From NCBI GenBank assembly GCA_029864805.1, contig JAOTSS010000020.1:1-29641 (forward strand): a stretch of 29,641 bases of DNA, given 5' to 3'. The position numbers were made by a program, and so were the translations under genes. The notes under the pieces were generated by a model, which saw nothing but the letters and a program-made list of their open reading frames with translations, did not search any database and was not told the DNA's origin. Shown here piece after piece: positions 21,226-29,641 of this stretch. The stretch comes from Candidatus Nitrosopumilus sp. Lineage in GTDB: Archaea > Thermoproteota > Nitrososphaeria > Nitrososphaerales > Nitrosopumilaceae. Position 1 is the first letter of the stretch, and each line of letters opens with the position of its first letter.

Positions 21226-22409
21226 TGGCAGAAAAATTTAGACACCTATATGTTGTAATTGAACATGAAGATGGGGAATTTCTTCCTGTCAGTCTTGAGA
21301 TGATTGGAGAGGCCAGACGTCTTATGGATGATTTTAACTCTAAATATTCTTCAAAAGAAAAAGTAGTTGCAGTAATGTTGGGACATAACATAAAGGATGT
21401 CTCAAAAAAACTAATAGAGTACGGCGCTGATGCAGTAATTTATTCAGATAATCCAGAACTAAAAGATGTCAGAAATACCATTTACACCAAGGTTATTAGT
21501 CAGATTGCGCAGGATACTAAAACTTTGGGTGAGGTTGAAATAGAATATGCCTCTGATATTCAAAGACCTAGATACATGTTCTTTGCAGCAGACAGTATCG
21601 GCAGACACCTCTCATCTACTGTTTTAACTGAACTTGAATCAGGTTTAGCATCTGACATTAATCAACTTGTAATTGAAGACATTGAAATGTCTCACCAACA
21701 AAAAACTGCAGGTAAAAAGGAAATCTATGCAAAAACTCTAGAGATGTACAGGCCTGACTTTTCTGGATTCTTGTGGACTACAATTCTTTGTCTTGACAAT
21801 CGTAATCCATCTTTTCCACGAGATTATCATCCGCAGTCTTGTAGTATCATCCCTGGCGTCTTTGAGCAACTTAAACCAAATTCATCTCGTGCTGGAAAAA
21901 TAATTGGGTTTACTCCAACTATAGATGCTCAAGATCTTAAAGTCAAGATACTTAGCCGTCAAATAATTGAAAGCGAAGTTGATTTTGAGACTCCACGAAC
22001 AATAGTGAGTTTTGGCAGAGGAATTAAAGAAGAACCAGAACAAAATATCAAATTAGTGGAACAATTGGCAAAAGAACTAAACGCAGAGATTGGAATCACT
22101 TTACCAATATCAAAAAAACCATTTCCGGTAAGTTCAAGCTTGGATTCAAAATACATGATTCCAGATAGAGTGATTGGAACTAGTGGACACAAAACAAGTG
22201 CTATGTTATACATTGCAGCAGGAGTTAGCGGTGCAATGCAGCACGTATGGGGGATGAAAGATTCTGGGTTTGTTGTGGCAATTAATCCTGATGAAGATGC
22301 CCCAATAAAAGATGAGTGTGATATTTTCATTAAAGGGAGAATGGAGGATGTAATCCCTCTGCTAATTGAAGAAATAAAAAAACAGATACAAATTATGGAG
22401 ACAGCATAA
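21225..22409 (+). CDS. etfA: Electron transfer flavoprotein, alpha subunit
   Basis: 394 aa; ATG 21225 overlaps the etfB stop by one base, so the two are translationally coupled. The C-terminal FAD domain has the classic segments IVSFGRGIKE, VIGTSGHKTSAMLYIAAGVSGAMQHVWGMKDS and VVAINPDEDAPIKDECDIFIKG. The N-terminal domain is the nucleotide-binding-like half shared with EtfB. The length is longer than the ~315 aa of many EtfA proteins, with an extended middle region. It binds the FAD that passes electrons to the FixC-like protein encoded one base downstream. Confidence 0.93.
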   Translation: MAEKFRHLYVVIEHEDGEFLPVSLEMIGEARRLMDDFNSKYSSKEKVVAVMLGHNIKDVSKKLIEYGADAVIYSDNPELKDVRNTIYTKVISQIAQDTKTLGEVEIEYASDIQRPRYMFFAADSIGRHLSSTVLTELESGLASDINQLVIEDIEMSHQQKTAGKKEIYAKTLEMYRPDFSGFLWTTILCLDNRNPSFPRDYHPQSCSIIPGVFEQLKPNSSRAGKIIGFTPTIDAQDLKVKILSRQIIESEVDFETPRTIVSFGRGIKEEPEQNIKLVEQLAKELNAEIGITLPISKKPFPVSSSLDSKYMIPDRVIGTSGHKTSAMLYIAAGVSGAMQHVWGMKDSGFVVAINPDEDAPIKDECDIFIKGRMEDVIPLLIEEIKKQIQIMETA

Positions 22410-22410
22410 T

Positions 22411-24279
22411 TTGGAAAAATACGATGTAGCCATAGTTGGTGGAGGTTCTGCAGGACTAGCTGCATTAAAACAATTGTCAAATCTTGGCAAGCAAGCAATT
22501 CTCTTAGAGGCAGGTTCTAAGATTGGTTCAAAGAATCTCTCTGGAGGAATTCTTTACTCAAAAAAACCACAAAAAGGCCATGTTGCAAACGTCGAAGATG
22601 TATACGAAAGTTTTCTAGATGATGCACCTTTTGAGCGTAAAATTACCAAATACATTCTACATTCAACATCAAAAGATAAGGTCTACTCGATGGATCTTAC
22701 AGCAGCTCATGAATACCAATCAAATTTTGGATATTCTGTTTTACTAAACAAGCTCAACTCCTGGTTTGCAAAACAAGCAATAGAAGCCACTGAAAAACTT
22801 GGTGGGGGAATAATTCCCGGTGTACATGTAAAATCAATTACTTGGAATGAATCCGGAAATGCAATAATTCAAACTGATGAGTTAGATGAATTTGAAGTAA
22901 AGGCAGTAATTGCAGCTGATGGTGTAAATTCAGAAATTGCAGATATAGTAGGTGCAAGACCAAAGTTCACACCAACTCAGTTGTATCAGGGAGTTAAAGT
23001 AATTATAAAACTCCCTGAAGAAATTATTGAAAAAAGATTTGGGATCTCGTCAGATGAAGGTGCTGCACATCTCTTTGCTGGAGATGTCACTCTCAATCAT
23101 ATTGGTGGAGGATTCCTCTATACAAATTCTAATACACTTTCAGTTGGCGCAGTATATCATTATCACTCTCAATTAGAAAATCCCACTGAACCATCTACAT
23201 TAATTGATGCGTTATTGAAAAATCCAATGATCAGTGAATTCATCAAAGATGATGTCCCAATAAAACCAAAAATTGATAAAAACTTGCCACAGGAAGAACA
23301 GCTTCGGGTTCGTTTCGCAGTAGCTAAGCAAATTAAAAACTGGAATGAAATCCGCACATCATATCTTTCCTCTAGTGGAAGGCAGAGTCTAATTGATTCA
23401 GGGAAATACAAAACTGATGAAGATATCAAAATTAGACTAGATGGAATTGAAAATCAATTAACAAAGTTAGGAGTGTCTTTTAGCTCAGATTATGTTGAAG
23501 CAGAATATGGCGCAAAGTTAGTTCCAGATGGAAAGAGATGTAGGATGCAAAAACCCTTCTTCAAAAATATCTTATTTGTAGGAGATGCAGCAGGCAGAGG
23601 TATCTTTGTTGGTCCAAGAATTGAGGGTCTTAATGTTGGAATTGATGATGGTGTAAGGGCTGCCAATGCAGTAGCAAGAGCAATTGACAAAAATGATTTC
23701 TCAGATAATTCTCTTGGAGAGTATTATTCCAAAGAGACAGAAAATAGTCCGTATACTGCTGATATGAAGCAGATTGACAAGAATTATCTAAAGATTTTCC
23801 TTGATGCAACAAAAGACATTCCAAAAGATCTCATTGGTGCACGCTATGGTCCAATCTTGAAAATGATGTCAAGTGAAAAACTTCGAGGAATTGCAGTCAA
23901 ATTTGCAAATATTCTAGGCTATGAGAAACTGCTTCCAATGATTGAATCAGAAGATACGTATGTCAAAATTCCAATTCAGTTAGCTGAACGTTTGGGGGAT
24001 ACAATATCTCAAACATATTCTCCAAGCATTCCGTCAATTGCAGATAGAATTGGAAATCTAAGTTACAATGATGATCATTCATCTCACATCAAGGTACTAA
24101 ATCCTAAAAGTGAATTTATGAAAAAGATGGTCCTTCTTTGTCCTGCAAAATGTTACACAGAAGAGAGTGGAAATATCATTATACAACATGAAGGATGTGT
24201 CGATTGTGGGACCTGCTCACAAGAAACGGAATGGAGACATCCTCGTGGTGAAAAAGGAATTCATTACAAGTACGGTTAA
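22411..24279 (+). CDS. FixC-FixX fusion, ETF:quinone oxidoreductase-like
   Basis: 622 aa from a TTG start one base after the etfA stop. FAD-binding N-terminus DVAIVGGGSAGLAALKQL (GxGxxG) with the distal GDAAGRGIFVGPRIEGLNVGIDDG motif, both typical of FixC/ETF-QO. The C-terminal ~50 residues are a FixX ferredoxin: C577, C596, C599 and C602 correspond to the [4Fe-4S] ligands of ETF-QO, with an extra C581 (CPAKC). In nif-type fixABCX operons FixC and FixX are separate; here they are one chain, like ETF-QO. It takes electrons from EtfAB and delivers them to a membrane quinone. Convergent with an HD gene one base away, leaving no room for a terminator. Confidence 0.9.
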   Translation: MEKYDVAIVGGGSAGLAALKQLSNLGKQAILLEAGSKIGSKNLSGGILYSKKPQKGHVANVEDVYESFLDDAPFERKITKYILHSTSKDKVYSMDLTAAHEYQSNFGYSVLLNKLNSWFAKQAIEATEKLGGGIIPGVHVKSITWNESGNAIIQTDELDEFEVKAVIAADGVNSEIADIVGARPKFTPTQLYQGVKVIIKLPEEIIEKRFGISSDEGAAHLFAGDVTLNHIGGGFLYTNSNTLSVGAVYHYHSQLENPTEPSTLIDALLKNPMISEFIKDDVPIKPKIDKNLPQEEQLRVRFAVAKQIKNWNEIRTSYLSSSGRQSLIDSGKYKTDEDIKIRLDGIENQLTKLGVSFSSDYVEAEYGAKLVPDGKRCRMQKPFFKNILFVGDAAGRGIFVGPRIEGLNVGIDDGVRAANAVARAIDKNDFSDNSLGEYYSKETENSPYTADMKQIDKNYLKIFLDATKDIPKDLIGARYGPILKMMSSEKLRGIAVKFANILGYEKLLPMIESEDTYVKIPIQLAERLGDTISQTYSPSIPSIADRIGNLSYNDDHSSHIKVLNPKSEFMKKMVLLCPAKCYTEESGNIIIQHEGCVDCGTCSQETEWRHPRGEKGIHYKYG

Positions 24280-24280
24280 C

Positions 24281-24955
24281 CTAAGCTTTAATTTTTAATG
24301 TCCTTAATTCATTATAAGCTTCTTTCATTTTTATGTAAAAATCTTTTACAGTTGGGGGGAAAATAGAAAATGCAATGTAAAAGTCCTCAGCTTCATTTAT
24401 GTATCTAGAAATTTTTGCATCGTTTGGATTTTGAGAAATAAATCTCATATTATTTAATCTATCACAAAGTTTTATGATCTTAACATCATAATCTGATTTT
24501 GTAAGTGTAATACAATAATCTAAAAATCTTGCAGTATGTCTTTCAGCTTCACTCTTACCATGATAGTTTTCTAATGGTTTGGTTTTCAAAGTATAACTTA
24601 CATTGTATACGTATTCTCCAAATCTATGTCTAAAGTAAGCATCAAAACCATAAGATTTGGATGCATACAAGTCTAAAATTTTCTCATCATCCTCCATTAT
24701 ATCATGTAAGACAGATGAAACAATTTGAAGAGATGTAAGAAATTTATTGTTTGCATTATAATGACGAATTACATCAATTGTTACGGGCCAAATATGAGTT
24801 TCAAGAAAAGAGGTTTTTCCATCATCTCGTTTAAGATCTGAATGTACTTCCTCAGCTAAATCTATAGCGTTTTGAACGAAACTATCCACTCTGATATGAG
24901 CTTCATTTTCAATTATGGTCAAAAGTTCTTCTTTTGTTGCAAAAACATTTTCCAT
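24281..24955 (-). CDS. Second SpoT-like HD-domain hydrolase
   Basis: 224 aa from ATG 24955. HD motifs: H54 (ETHIWPV, a divergent first motif), SSVLHDIMEDD (H84, D85, E88, D89) and KIIKLCDRLNNM (D165, N169), as in RelA/SpoT hydrolase domains. It lacks the RKxGxPYxxH segment of the first HD protein at 3690-4244 and has a longer N-terminus, so the two are paralogues of the superfamily rather than recent duplicates. No synthetase domain. Alarmone or another nucleotide could be the substrate; I cannot say which. Its stop lies one base from the fixCX stop. Confidence 0.8.
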   Translation of the reverse strand: MENVFATKEELLTIIENEAHIRVDSFVQNAIDLAEEVHSDLKRDDGKTSFLETHIWPVTIDVIRHYNANNKFLTSLQIVSSVLHDIMEDDEKILDLYASKSYGFDAYFRHRFGEYVYNVSYTLKTKPLENYHGKSEAERHTARFLDYCITLTKSDYDVKIIKLCDRLNNMRFISQNPNDAKISRYINEAEDFYIAFSIFPPTVKDFYIKMKEAYNELRTLKIKA

Positions 24956-25123
24956 TACTAGTGTACGCCTTAATCATTCAAAAGTATGATCATCTATCGC
25001 ATTTTGAGTCTATCGGATATAACAATCCTCAAATAATCACTAATTTTATTTTCAAAAAATAGTATAGTTTAGCATAATTATTACAGAAATATCTAAATCA
25101 TAACCATCTAAGAAAGAATCATC

Positions 25124-26407
25124 TTGGAACTACCACGAGGAATGAAAGATTTTGAAGGTGCAGAAAATGCAAATATCGAGCATATACGATATCATTTCAA
25201 ACAATTATCAAACCTATACGGATTTTCATTTATGGATCCATCCCCAATTGAACTACTGTCAACATTGGAGACAAAATCAGGTCCAGAAATTAGGAATGAA
25301 ATTTACTATTTCAAAGATAAAGGGGATAGAGAAGTTGCATTAAGATTTGATTTTACAATGGGACTAACAAGATATGCTGCTTCCCAAAAATCCATGAAAC
25401 TGCCAGCAAAACTTTCAAGTTTTGGTGGTGTATTCAGGTATGATGAACCCCAAAAAGGCAGATATCGATACTTTCATCAATGGGATATAGAGGTGTATGG
25501 GAAGTCATCCATTGAATCAGAGGCTGAAATCATTGAACTGACATCTAGATTGTTTGATTCACTTTTACTCAAAGGAATTACAATTGATATCAATCATAGG
25601 AATCTAGTCGAGTCTTATATTAACAAAATTTTCAATTCAAAAGATCCAGAATTAGTAGCTGATATCTTACGAGCAGTAGATAAAATTGCAAAAAAATCAA
25701 AAGATGAAATCCTAAAAGAATTTCAAGCAAAAGGATACAAAACAGAAAAGATTGAAAAGATTCTAGAGTTTTCACAAATTAAAGGAACTATTTCAGAAAT
25801 TGAAAAAACATTTGATACTACACAGCTAGAGTCATGGGATGATCTTAAACAACTTTTTGAATCCCTTGAAAATAGAGGTGTATCTAATGTTAGAATAAAT
25901 TTTGGTATAGTTAGAGGATTGGATTACTATTCGGGAATTGTCTTTGAAGTATTTGATAAAAATTCTACACTGGGGGCATTGGCTGGTGGCGGAAGATATG
26001 ATACCTTAACTAAAGCATTTGGCAGAGAAGATATTGGTGCAACTGGAGTTGCCGGTGGAGTTGAGAGAATTATTCTTACAATGCAAGAACAAAAAATAAT
26101 TCCAGAAGTTTTACAAAAACGAGTTGCAGTGTTGTATGTCAATGATGCGATGCAAAAAGTTGCTAATTCAATTGCTTCATTATTAAGACTCAATAACATT
26201 CCAACTGACATTGATTTGGCAGGAAGAAACTTGAAAAAACAAATGGATATTGCAAATAATGCTGAGTTTTCAATTATTGTGGGACCTGATGAACTTGAAG
26301 AAGGAACTGTTATACTCAAAGATATGGTTAATGGAACTGAAGGAACTATCTCACTAGAGAAATTAACTGAGGACCCAAAATCTATTCTTAATTTAGAAAA
26401 GCCCTAG
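25124..26407 (+). CDS. hisS: Histidyl-tRNA synthetase
   Basis: 427 aa from TTG 25124 (ELPRGMKDF is the usual N-terminus; ATATCTAAATC lies about 26 nt upstream). Class II motif 2 is FRYDEPQKGRYRYFHQWDIEVYG, with R-x-x-P-Q-x-GR-x-R. HisA motif RGLDYYSGIVFE and HisB-like LAGGGRYDTL bind histidine. Motif 3 is GATGVAGGVERI. The C-terminal anticodon-binding domain (about 335-427) starts at RVAVLYVND. It charges tRNA-His in the cytoplasm. Its last 20 bp overlap the 3' end of the aIF6 gene on the other strand. Confidence 0.95.
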   Translation: MELPRGMKDFEGAENANIEHIRYHFKQLSNLYGFSFMDPSPIELLSTLETKSGPEIRNEIYYFKDKGDREVALRFDFTMGLTRYAASQKSMKLPAKLSSFGGVFRYDEPQKGRYRYFHQWDIEVYGKSSIESEAEIIELTSRLFDSLLLKGITIDINHRNLVESYINKIFNSKDPELVADILRAVDKIAKKSKDEILKEFQAKGYKTEKIEKILEFSQIKGTISEIEKTFDTTQLESWDDLKQLFESLENRGVSNVRINFGIVRGLDYYSGIVFEVFDKNSTLGALAGGGRYDTLTKAFGREDIGATGVAGGVERIILTMQEQKIIPEVLQKRVAVLYVNDAMQKVANSIASLLRLNNIPTDIDLAGRNLKKQMDIANNAEFSIIVGPDELEEGTVILKDMVNGTEGTISLEKLTEDPKSILNLEKP

Positions 26408-27053
26408 TTAACATCATAATTTCAGGACCGGTAGTTAATGATCCCACAACAATAGAATGATTGTTTGCCAGAATTCCTGATGCGACATATGGAATTCCGT
26501 TATTTATGGAACATTGTTCAATTTTTACGCCTAATAAATTGGAAAATGTCTTCATATCCTCTTCATCTGCTTCTGGATGAATGGCTGCACCAGAATTATT
26601 GGCAACCATAACAGCTCCTATTTGATTAAAACCTGCAATTTTTCTCTGAATTACCTCTACTCCCAGAACATCTGAAATATTTTTGCAGTCTTGAGATGAT
26701 AACCATGGAGATACAACTGCCCCTTTATCATTGGTACAAATTACATTTCCTAAAGCAGATAATTTTGAATCAAGAACACCTACCTCTAACCCTGTTTCAT
26801 TTTTGAGAAAATCAAATTCATCTTGATATGCAGTTTTTGGAATAAGAATTCCTTTGTTATTCATTACACACAATGCTCCAATTAGTCTTGTATTTGCAAT
26901 TGACATGAATAGCGATTCTACATCAAGATATTTTGCAAGTTTTTCTGCTTTTGATTGTGCATATCCCATTGGAAGTAAAATCACACTATCATTTACTTTG
27001 GTGTAAACTCCTATATTTGGTCCACGATATACATCATACTTGATAATATCCAT
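26388..27053 (-). CDS. Translation initiation factor 6 (ribosome anti-association factor)
   Basis: 221 aa, the expected length for aIF6/eIF6 with its fivefold pseudosymmetry. Repeated GxxxxxNxxG-type elements are visible: GALCVMNNKGILIP, GNVICTNDKGAVVSP, GAVMVANNSGAAIHP and SGILANNHSIVVG, each a strand-turn unit of the pentein fold. aIF6 binds the large ribosomal subunit and prevents premature joining with the small subunit. ATG 27053 start. It is the convergent partner of hisS with a 20-bp overlap of the coding 3' ends. High confidence from the repeat pattern. Confidence 0.93.
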   Translation of the reverse strand: MDIIKYDVYRGPNIGVYTKVNDSVILLPMGYAQSKAEKLAKYLDVESLFMSIANTRLIGALCVMNNKGILIPKTAYQDEFDFLKNETGLEVGVLDSKLSALGNVICTNDKGAVVSPWLSSQDCKNISDVLGVEVIQRKIAGFNQIGAVMVANNSGAAIHPEADEEDMKTFSNLLGVKIEQCSINNGIPYVASGILANNHSIVVGSLTTGPEIMMLTRAFLN

Positions 27054-27140
27054 ATCCAGATAATTGATCGTTTAGCGTTATGAACGTAAGGAATCTATTC
27101 CTGAAAGATCGATTAATACTGATCTATTCTTAATTTACCT

Positions 27141-27687
<547 letters not shown>

Positions 27688-27751
27688 AATTTCAAGACTC
27701 TATTCTATCTAGAACTTTTTATTTTCTTTTTTATTTAGTCTTGACTAATTA

Positions 27752-27770
27752 TATCTAGATTTAAATAATA
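27752..27770 (+). promoter_or_regulatory. Promoter of ferredoxin 2
   Basis: tatctagatttaaataata, about 25 nt before ATG 27789; one mismatch to the ferredoxin 1 promoter. Unlike the first copy it is followed by GAGGT (27774-27778), which can act as an SD only if the transcript starts earlier. Confidence 0.6.
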
Positions 27771-27788
27771 TTTTGAGGTAGCCTGGGT

Positions 27789-28337
27789 ATGGCAGAATTA
27801 CAAATACCAGAAGACTTTTGTCACAATGATGTAAAACCAAAAGGAAAAACAAGCCATGCAGATGGTGAAAATTTCCACTGGATTTGGGGTGAGGGAAGAA
27901 CTGATGGTGCGGCATTTTCAAATGAAGATGTAAAAGCAGCCTATGAAGCTCGAGGAGAAGAACAAGTTCCTCTTGGAATTCATGGAACAACTGTTGCCGT
28001 AGATTGGGATTCCTGTGTTGCAGCAGGTGCATGCATGAGTGTATGCCCAGTTCAAACATTCCAATGGTACAGAACCGAAAAAGATATTCCAGCAGCAAAT
28101 TGCTTGGGCGAAACTTTTGAAGGAACTGGCCTTACAGAACAAGATGAGAGATTAGACTATACAGACAAATCACAACCAATCAGAGAACATGATTGTACTG
28201 TTTGCATGGCATGTCAAGAAATCTGTCCTGAAGGAGCTATTCGAATTGAATCAGCTAACCAAGAATGGCACGAGAAAGCAGCCGGTACATACGTAATTAT
28301 GAAATCTGGCTCAGAAAATCCACACGCACACGATTAA
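27789..28337 (+). CDS. 7Fe-type ferredoxin 2, paralogue with Asp-to-Ala at cluster I
   Basis: 182 aa. Cluster residues: C76, A79, C82, C86-Pro (CVAAGACMSVCP) and C136, C139, C142, C146-Pro (CTVCMACQEICP). Ala replaces the Asp of ferredoxin 1 at the open iron corner. H65 in GIHGT and N-terminal His residues (H23, H30) resemble zinc ligands of Sulfolobus ferredoxin, while the Asp expected in the KADP segment is Gln here (KSQP). The C-terminus is extended with a His-rich end (NPHAHD). Tandem duplicate of 27178-27687 with an almost identical promoter. The two probably differ in redox potential or partner. Confidence 0.9.
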   Translation: MAELQIPEDFCHNDVKPKGKTSHADGENFHWIWGEGRTDGAAFSNEDVKAAYEARGEEQVPLGIHGTTVAVDWDSCVAAGACMSVCPVQTFQWYRTEKDIPAANCLGETFEGTGLTEQDERLDYTDKSQPIREHDCTVCMACQEICPEGAIRIESANQEWHEKAAGTYVIMKSGSENPHAHD

Positions 28338-28365
28338 AGAAACTTTTTCTTTTTTCTTATTTTTC
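28338..28365 (+). terminator. T-rich terminator after ferredoxin 2
   Basis: aactttttcttttttcttattttt follows the stop within 10 nt. A similar T-rich run (27716-27736) follows ferredoxin 1, so each copy has its own terminator. Confidence 0.45.
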
Positions 28366-28410
28366 TATTTCACACCAACAAATTTTAATCACTTCTATCA
28401 AAGAGTTTTC

Positions 28411-28494
28411 GCAGAGGTCGCCTAGCTCGGTAGGGCGCGGGCCTTGAGAGCCTGTGTGCGCAAGCATACGGGGGTTCAAATCCCTCTCTCTGCG
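28411..28494 (+). tRNA. tRNA-Ser (anticodon UGA)
   Basis: 84 nt. Acceptor gcagagg pairs with ctctctgc, discriminator G. D arm gcctagctcggtagggc; anticodon stem cgggc/gcctg with loop CTTGAGA, anticodon TGA, reading UCA. The long variable arm gtgtgc-gcaa-gcatac is the class II feature of serine tRNAs. T arm ggggg-ttcaaat-ccctc. CCA is not encoded. A TTTTAATC box lies about 25 nt upstream. The last base is 2 nt from the stop of the convergent RFC gene. Confidence 0.95.
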
Positions 28495-28496
28495 TT

Positions 28497-29447
28497 TTAA
28501 TTTTCTATTTTTCCAAGTTCTGCTAGCATTGCAGATAATTGAATCTCTGAATTTGCACCAACTAGAACTCTATAATCATATTTTGCAATAATCTCTAAAA
28601 TGTCTGATAATTTTTCATGCTTTAATTTGAACACCGCTGAGTTGAGATATTTTAGAAAATCTGATTCTGACATTCCATACACTTTGATTAGTTCTATCAT
28701 CTTCTCTCTTGCTTCTGCAACCTTGCCTGCTAATGCAATCTTTAGTACTTCATCCACATCGCTGGTTTTAGTAAGCCCTGCTGATCCCTTTACGTGCTCT
28801 TCAGTAATTCCTCCAAGGCTTGCTGTTGCCTGCATTAGGTTAATTGCATGTCTCATATCTCCTTCAGAATAATCATAAATTGCCTTGAGACCTTTTTTGT
28901 CAAATTTGACTTTCTCCTTTTTTGCAATCTCCTCTAGTCTCTTAATGAGATCCTCCTCTGGAATTGTTGTGAACTTGAAGGTTGCACATCTACTTTGGAT
29001 TGGGTCGATGATTTTTGAAATGTTGTTTGCAATGAAAATAAATCTGCAAATTTTTGCAGTGTCTTCAATTATTCTTCTCAGTGCTGTCTGAGCATCTGCA
29101 GTCATCTCATCTGCTTCATCTAGGATGATAATCTTGAATGGAACCTCTCCCATTCCGGCAAATCTTGAGAATTTCTTAACTTTCTCTCTGACCATACCGA
29201 TCCCTCTCTCATCAGATGCGTTTAGCTCAAGTGTGTAGTCTTTGAAATTTTCTCCCAAGATTTGATTTGCAATACATAATGCAGCAGTTGTCTTTCCAAC
29301 TCCTGCAGAACCTGAAAACATCAGATGTGGCATATCTGTTGGATCTTTGATTAATGCCTGTAAACTACCGATTATTTCGGTTTGGTTTACAATTTCTGAG
29401 AGCTTTGTAGGCCGATATTTTTCTACCCACATACCACTTCCCAACAT
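28497..29447 (-). CDS. rfcS: Replication factor C, small subunit
   Basis: 316 aa. N-terminus WVEKYRPTKLSEIVNQ is the RFC box. Walker A GSAGVGKTT (45-53), Walker B DEAD (110-113), sensor 1 region FIANNISKI and the arginine-finger motif SRC (152-154); C-terminal collar domain from about 225. It loads the PCNA clamp at primer ends with the large subunit. A second possible start at M6 (MWVEKYRP) would lose only five residues; a TTTATTAATG box near 29478 fits either. Convergent with tRNA-Ser. Family call secure. Confidence 0.96.
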   Translation of the reverse strand: MLGSGMWVEKYRPTKLSEIVNQTEIIGSLQALIKDPTDMPHLMFSGSAGVGKTTAALCIANQILGENFKDYTLELNASDERGIGMVREKVKKFSRFAGMGEVPFKIIILDEADEMTADAQTALRRIIEDTAKICRFIFIANNISKIIDPIQSRCATFKFTTIPEEDLIKRLEEIAKKEKVKFDKKGLKAIYDYSEGDMRHAINLMQATASLGGITEEHVKGSAGLTKTSDVDEVLKIALAGKVAEAREKMIELIKVYGMSESDFLKYLNSAVFKLKHEKLSDILEIIAKYDYRVLVGANSEIQLSAMLAELGKIEN

Positions 29448-29641
29448 GAGTCCTAAGAACTAATCCCCATTAATAAATCCGAATTGGTTATTGTATCATA
29501 CCACATCTTAAAATCAAAATTACATTTAATTTCTTGCGATCAGCCTGAGGTTAATTAGGATCAATTGATCTCACTAAATTGTTAACAGAATTGATCGATC
29601 CGATACTTGAGGATCTAAAAGAGGATAAGTGATCTCGAATG
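29448..29641. other. Window edge: RFC promoter region and possible start of next gene
   Basis: It holds the RFC promoter and a 12-bp palindrome gatcaattgatc (29559-29570). On the plus strand a TTG (29579) opens 17 codons (LLTELIDPILEDLKEDK) to a TGA at 29632, and an ATG at the last three bases (29639-29641), in the same frame, may begin the next gene after a GAGG. Too short to judge. Confidence 0.3.

Overview
The window looks like a chromosome segment from a marine ammonia-oxidising archaeon (Nitrososphaerota/Thaumarchaeota, Nitrosopumilus-like). The evidence is low GC, many leaderless starts about 26 nt below TTTAAA/TTATA-type boxes, and an archaeal gene set: RFC small subunit, aIF6, archease, family 5 (UDGb) uracil-DNA glycosylase, archaeal HisRS and Sulfolobus-type ferredoxins. 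Several secreted proteins carry C-terminal modules I associate with this phylum. No amo genes, rRNA, CRISPR array, IS element or phage is visible. The assignment is inferred from gene content, not from a phylogeny.

Layout. 1-3120 (minus): two secreted repeat proteins, a seven-blade NHL protein cut by the window edge and a CFI-box protein with proline-rich and 50-residue repeats. Both contain very recent internal duplications. 3199-7334: archease, a SpoT/MESH1-like HD hydrolase, a zinc MDR dehydrogenase, a 47-aa zinc-ribbon microprotein, a DedA-family membrane protein and a DUF72 protein. 7335-7842: a 508-bp gap with a candidate structured RNA. 7843-10549: a membrane histidine kinase convergent with a single-domain response regulator, then a winged-helix-like gene divergent from a 48-aa ribbon-helix-helix gene, with an operator-like palindrome between them. 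10569-12284: a secreted PQQ-type sugar dehydrogenase and a Cys-rich protein. 12285-14551: a roadblock-like protein, the UDG and several very small genes. 14552-16084: an acidic secreted protein with alternating cysteine repeats. 16361-18286: a run of zinc microproteins around an Hsp20 gene with two consensus Shine-Dalgarno sites. 18294-20174: an anchored thermonuclease homologue, an aldo-keto reductase and another Cys-rich small protein. 20347-24279: an etfB-etfA-fixCX electron-transfer operon. 24281-27053: a second HD hydrolase, HisRS and aIF6. 27178-28337: duplicated 7Fe ferredoxins. 28411-29447: tRNA-Ser(UGA) convergent with the RFC small subunit.

How the genes relate. The Etf operon and the two ferredoxins together point to flavin and ferredoxin electron transfer to a quinone pool. 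Both stand-alone HD proteins look like nucleotide (ppGpp or NADPH) hydrolases without a synthetase partner here. The most unusual feature is the density of tiny cysteine-rich proteins: eight within about 15 kb, several shorter than 60 residues and one hidden out of frame beneath a longer spurious ORF. The two most interesting candidate novelties are the Hsp20/zinc-microprotein locus and the alternating-cysteine acidic secreted protein.
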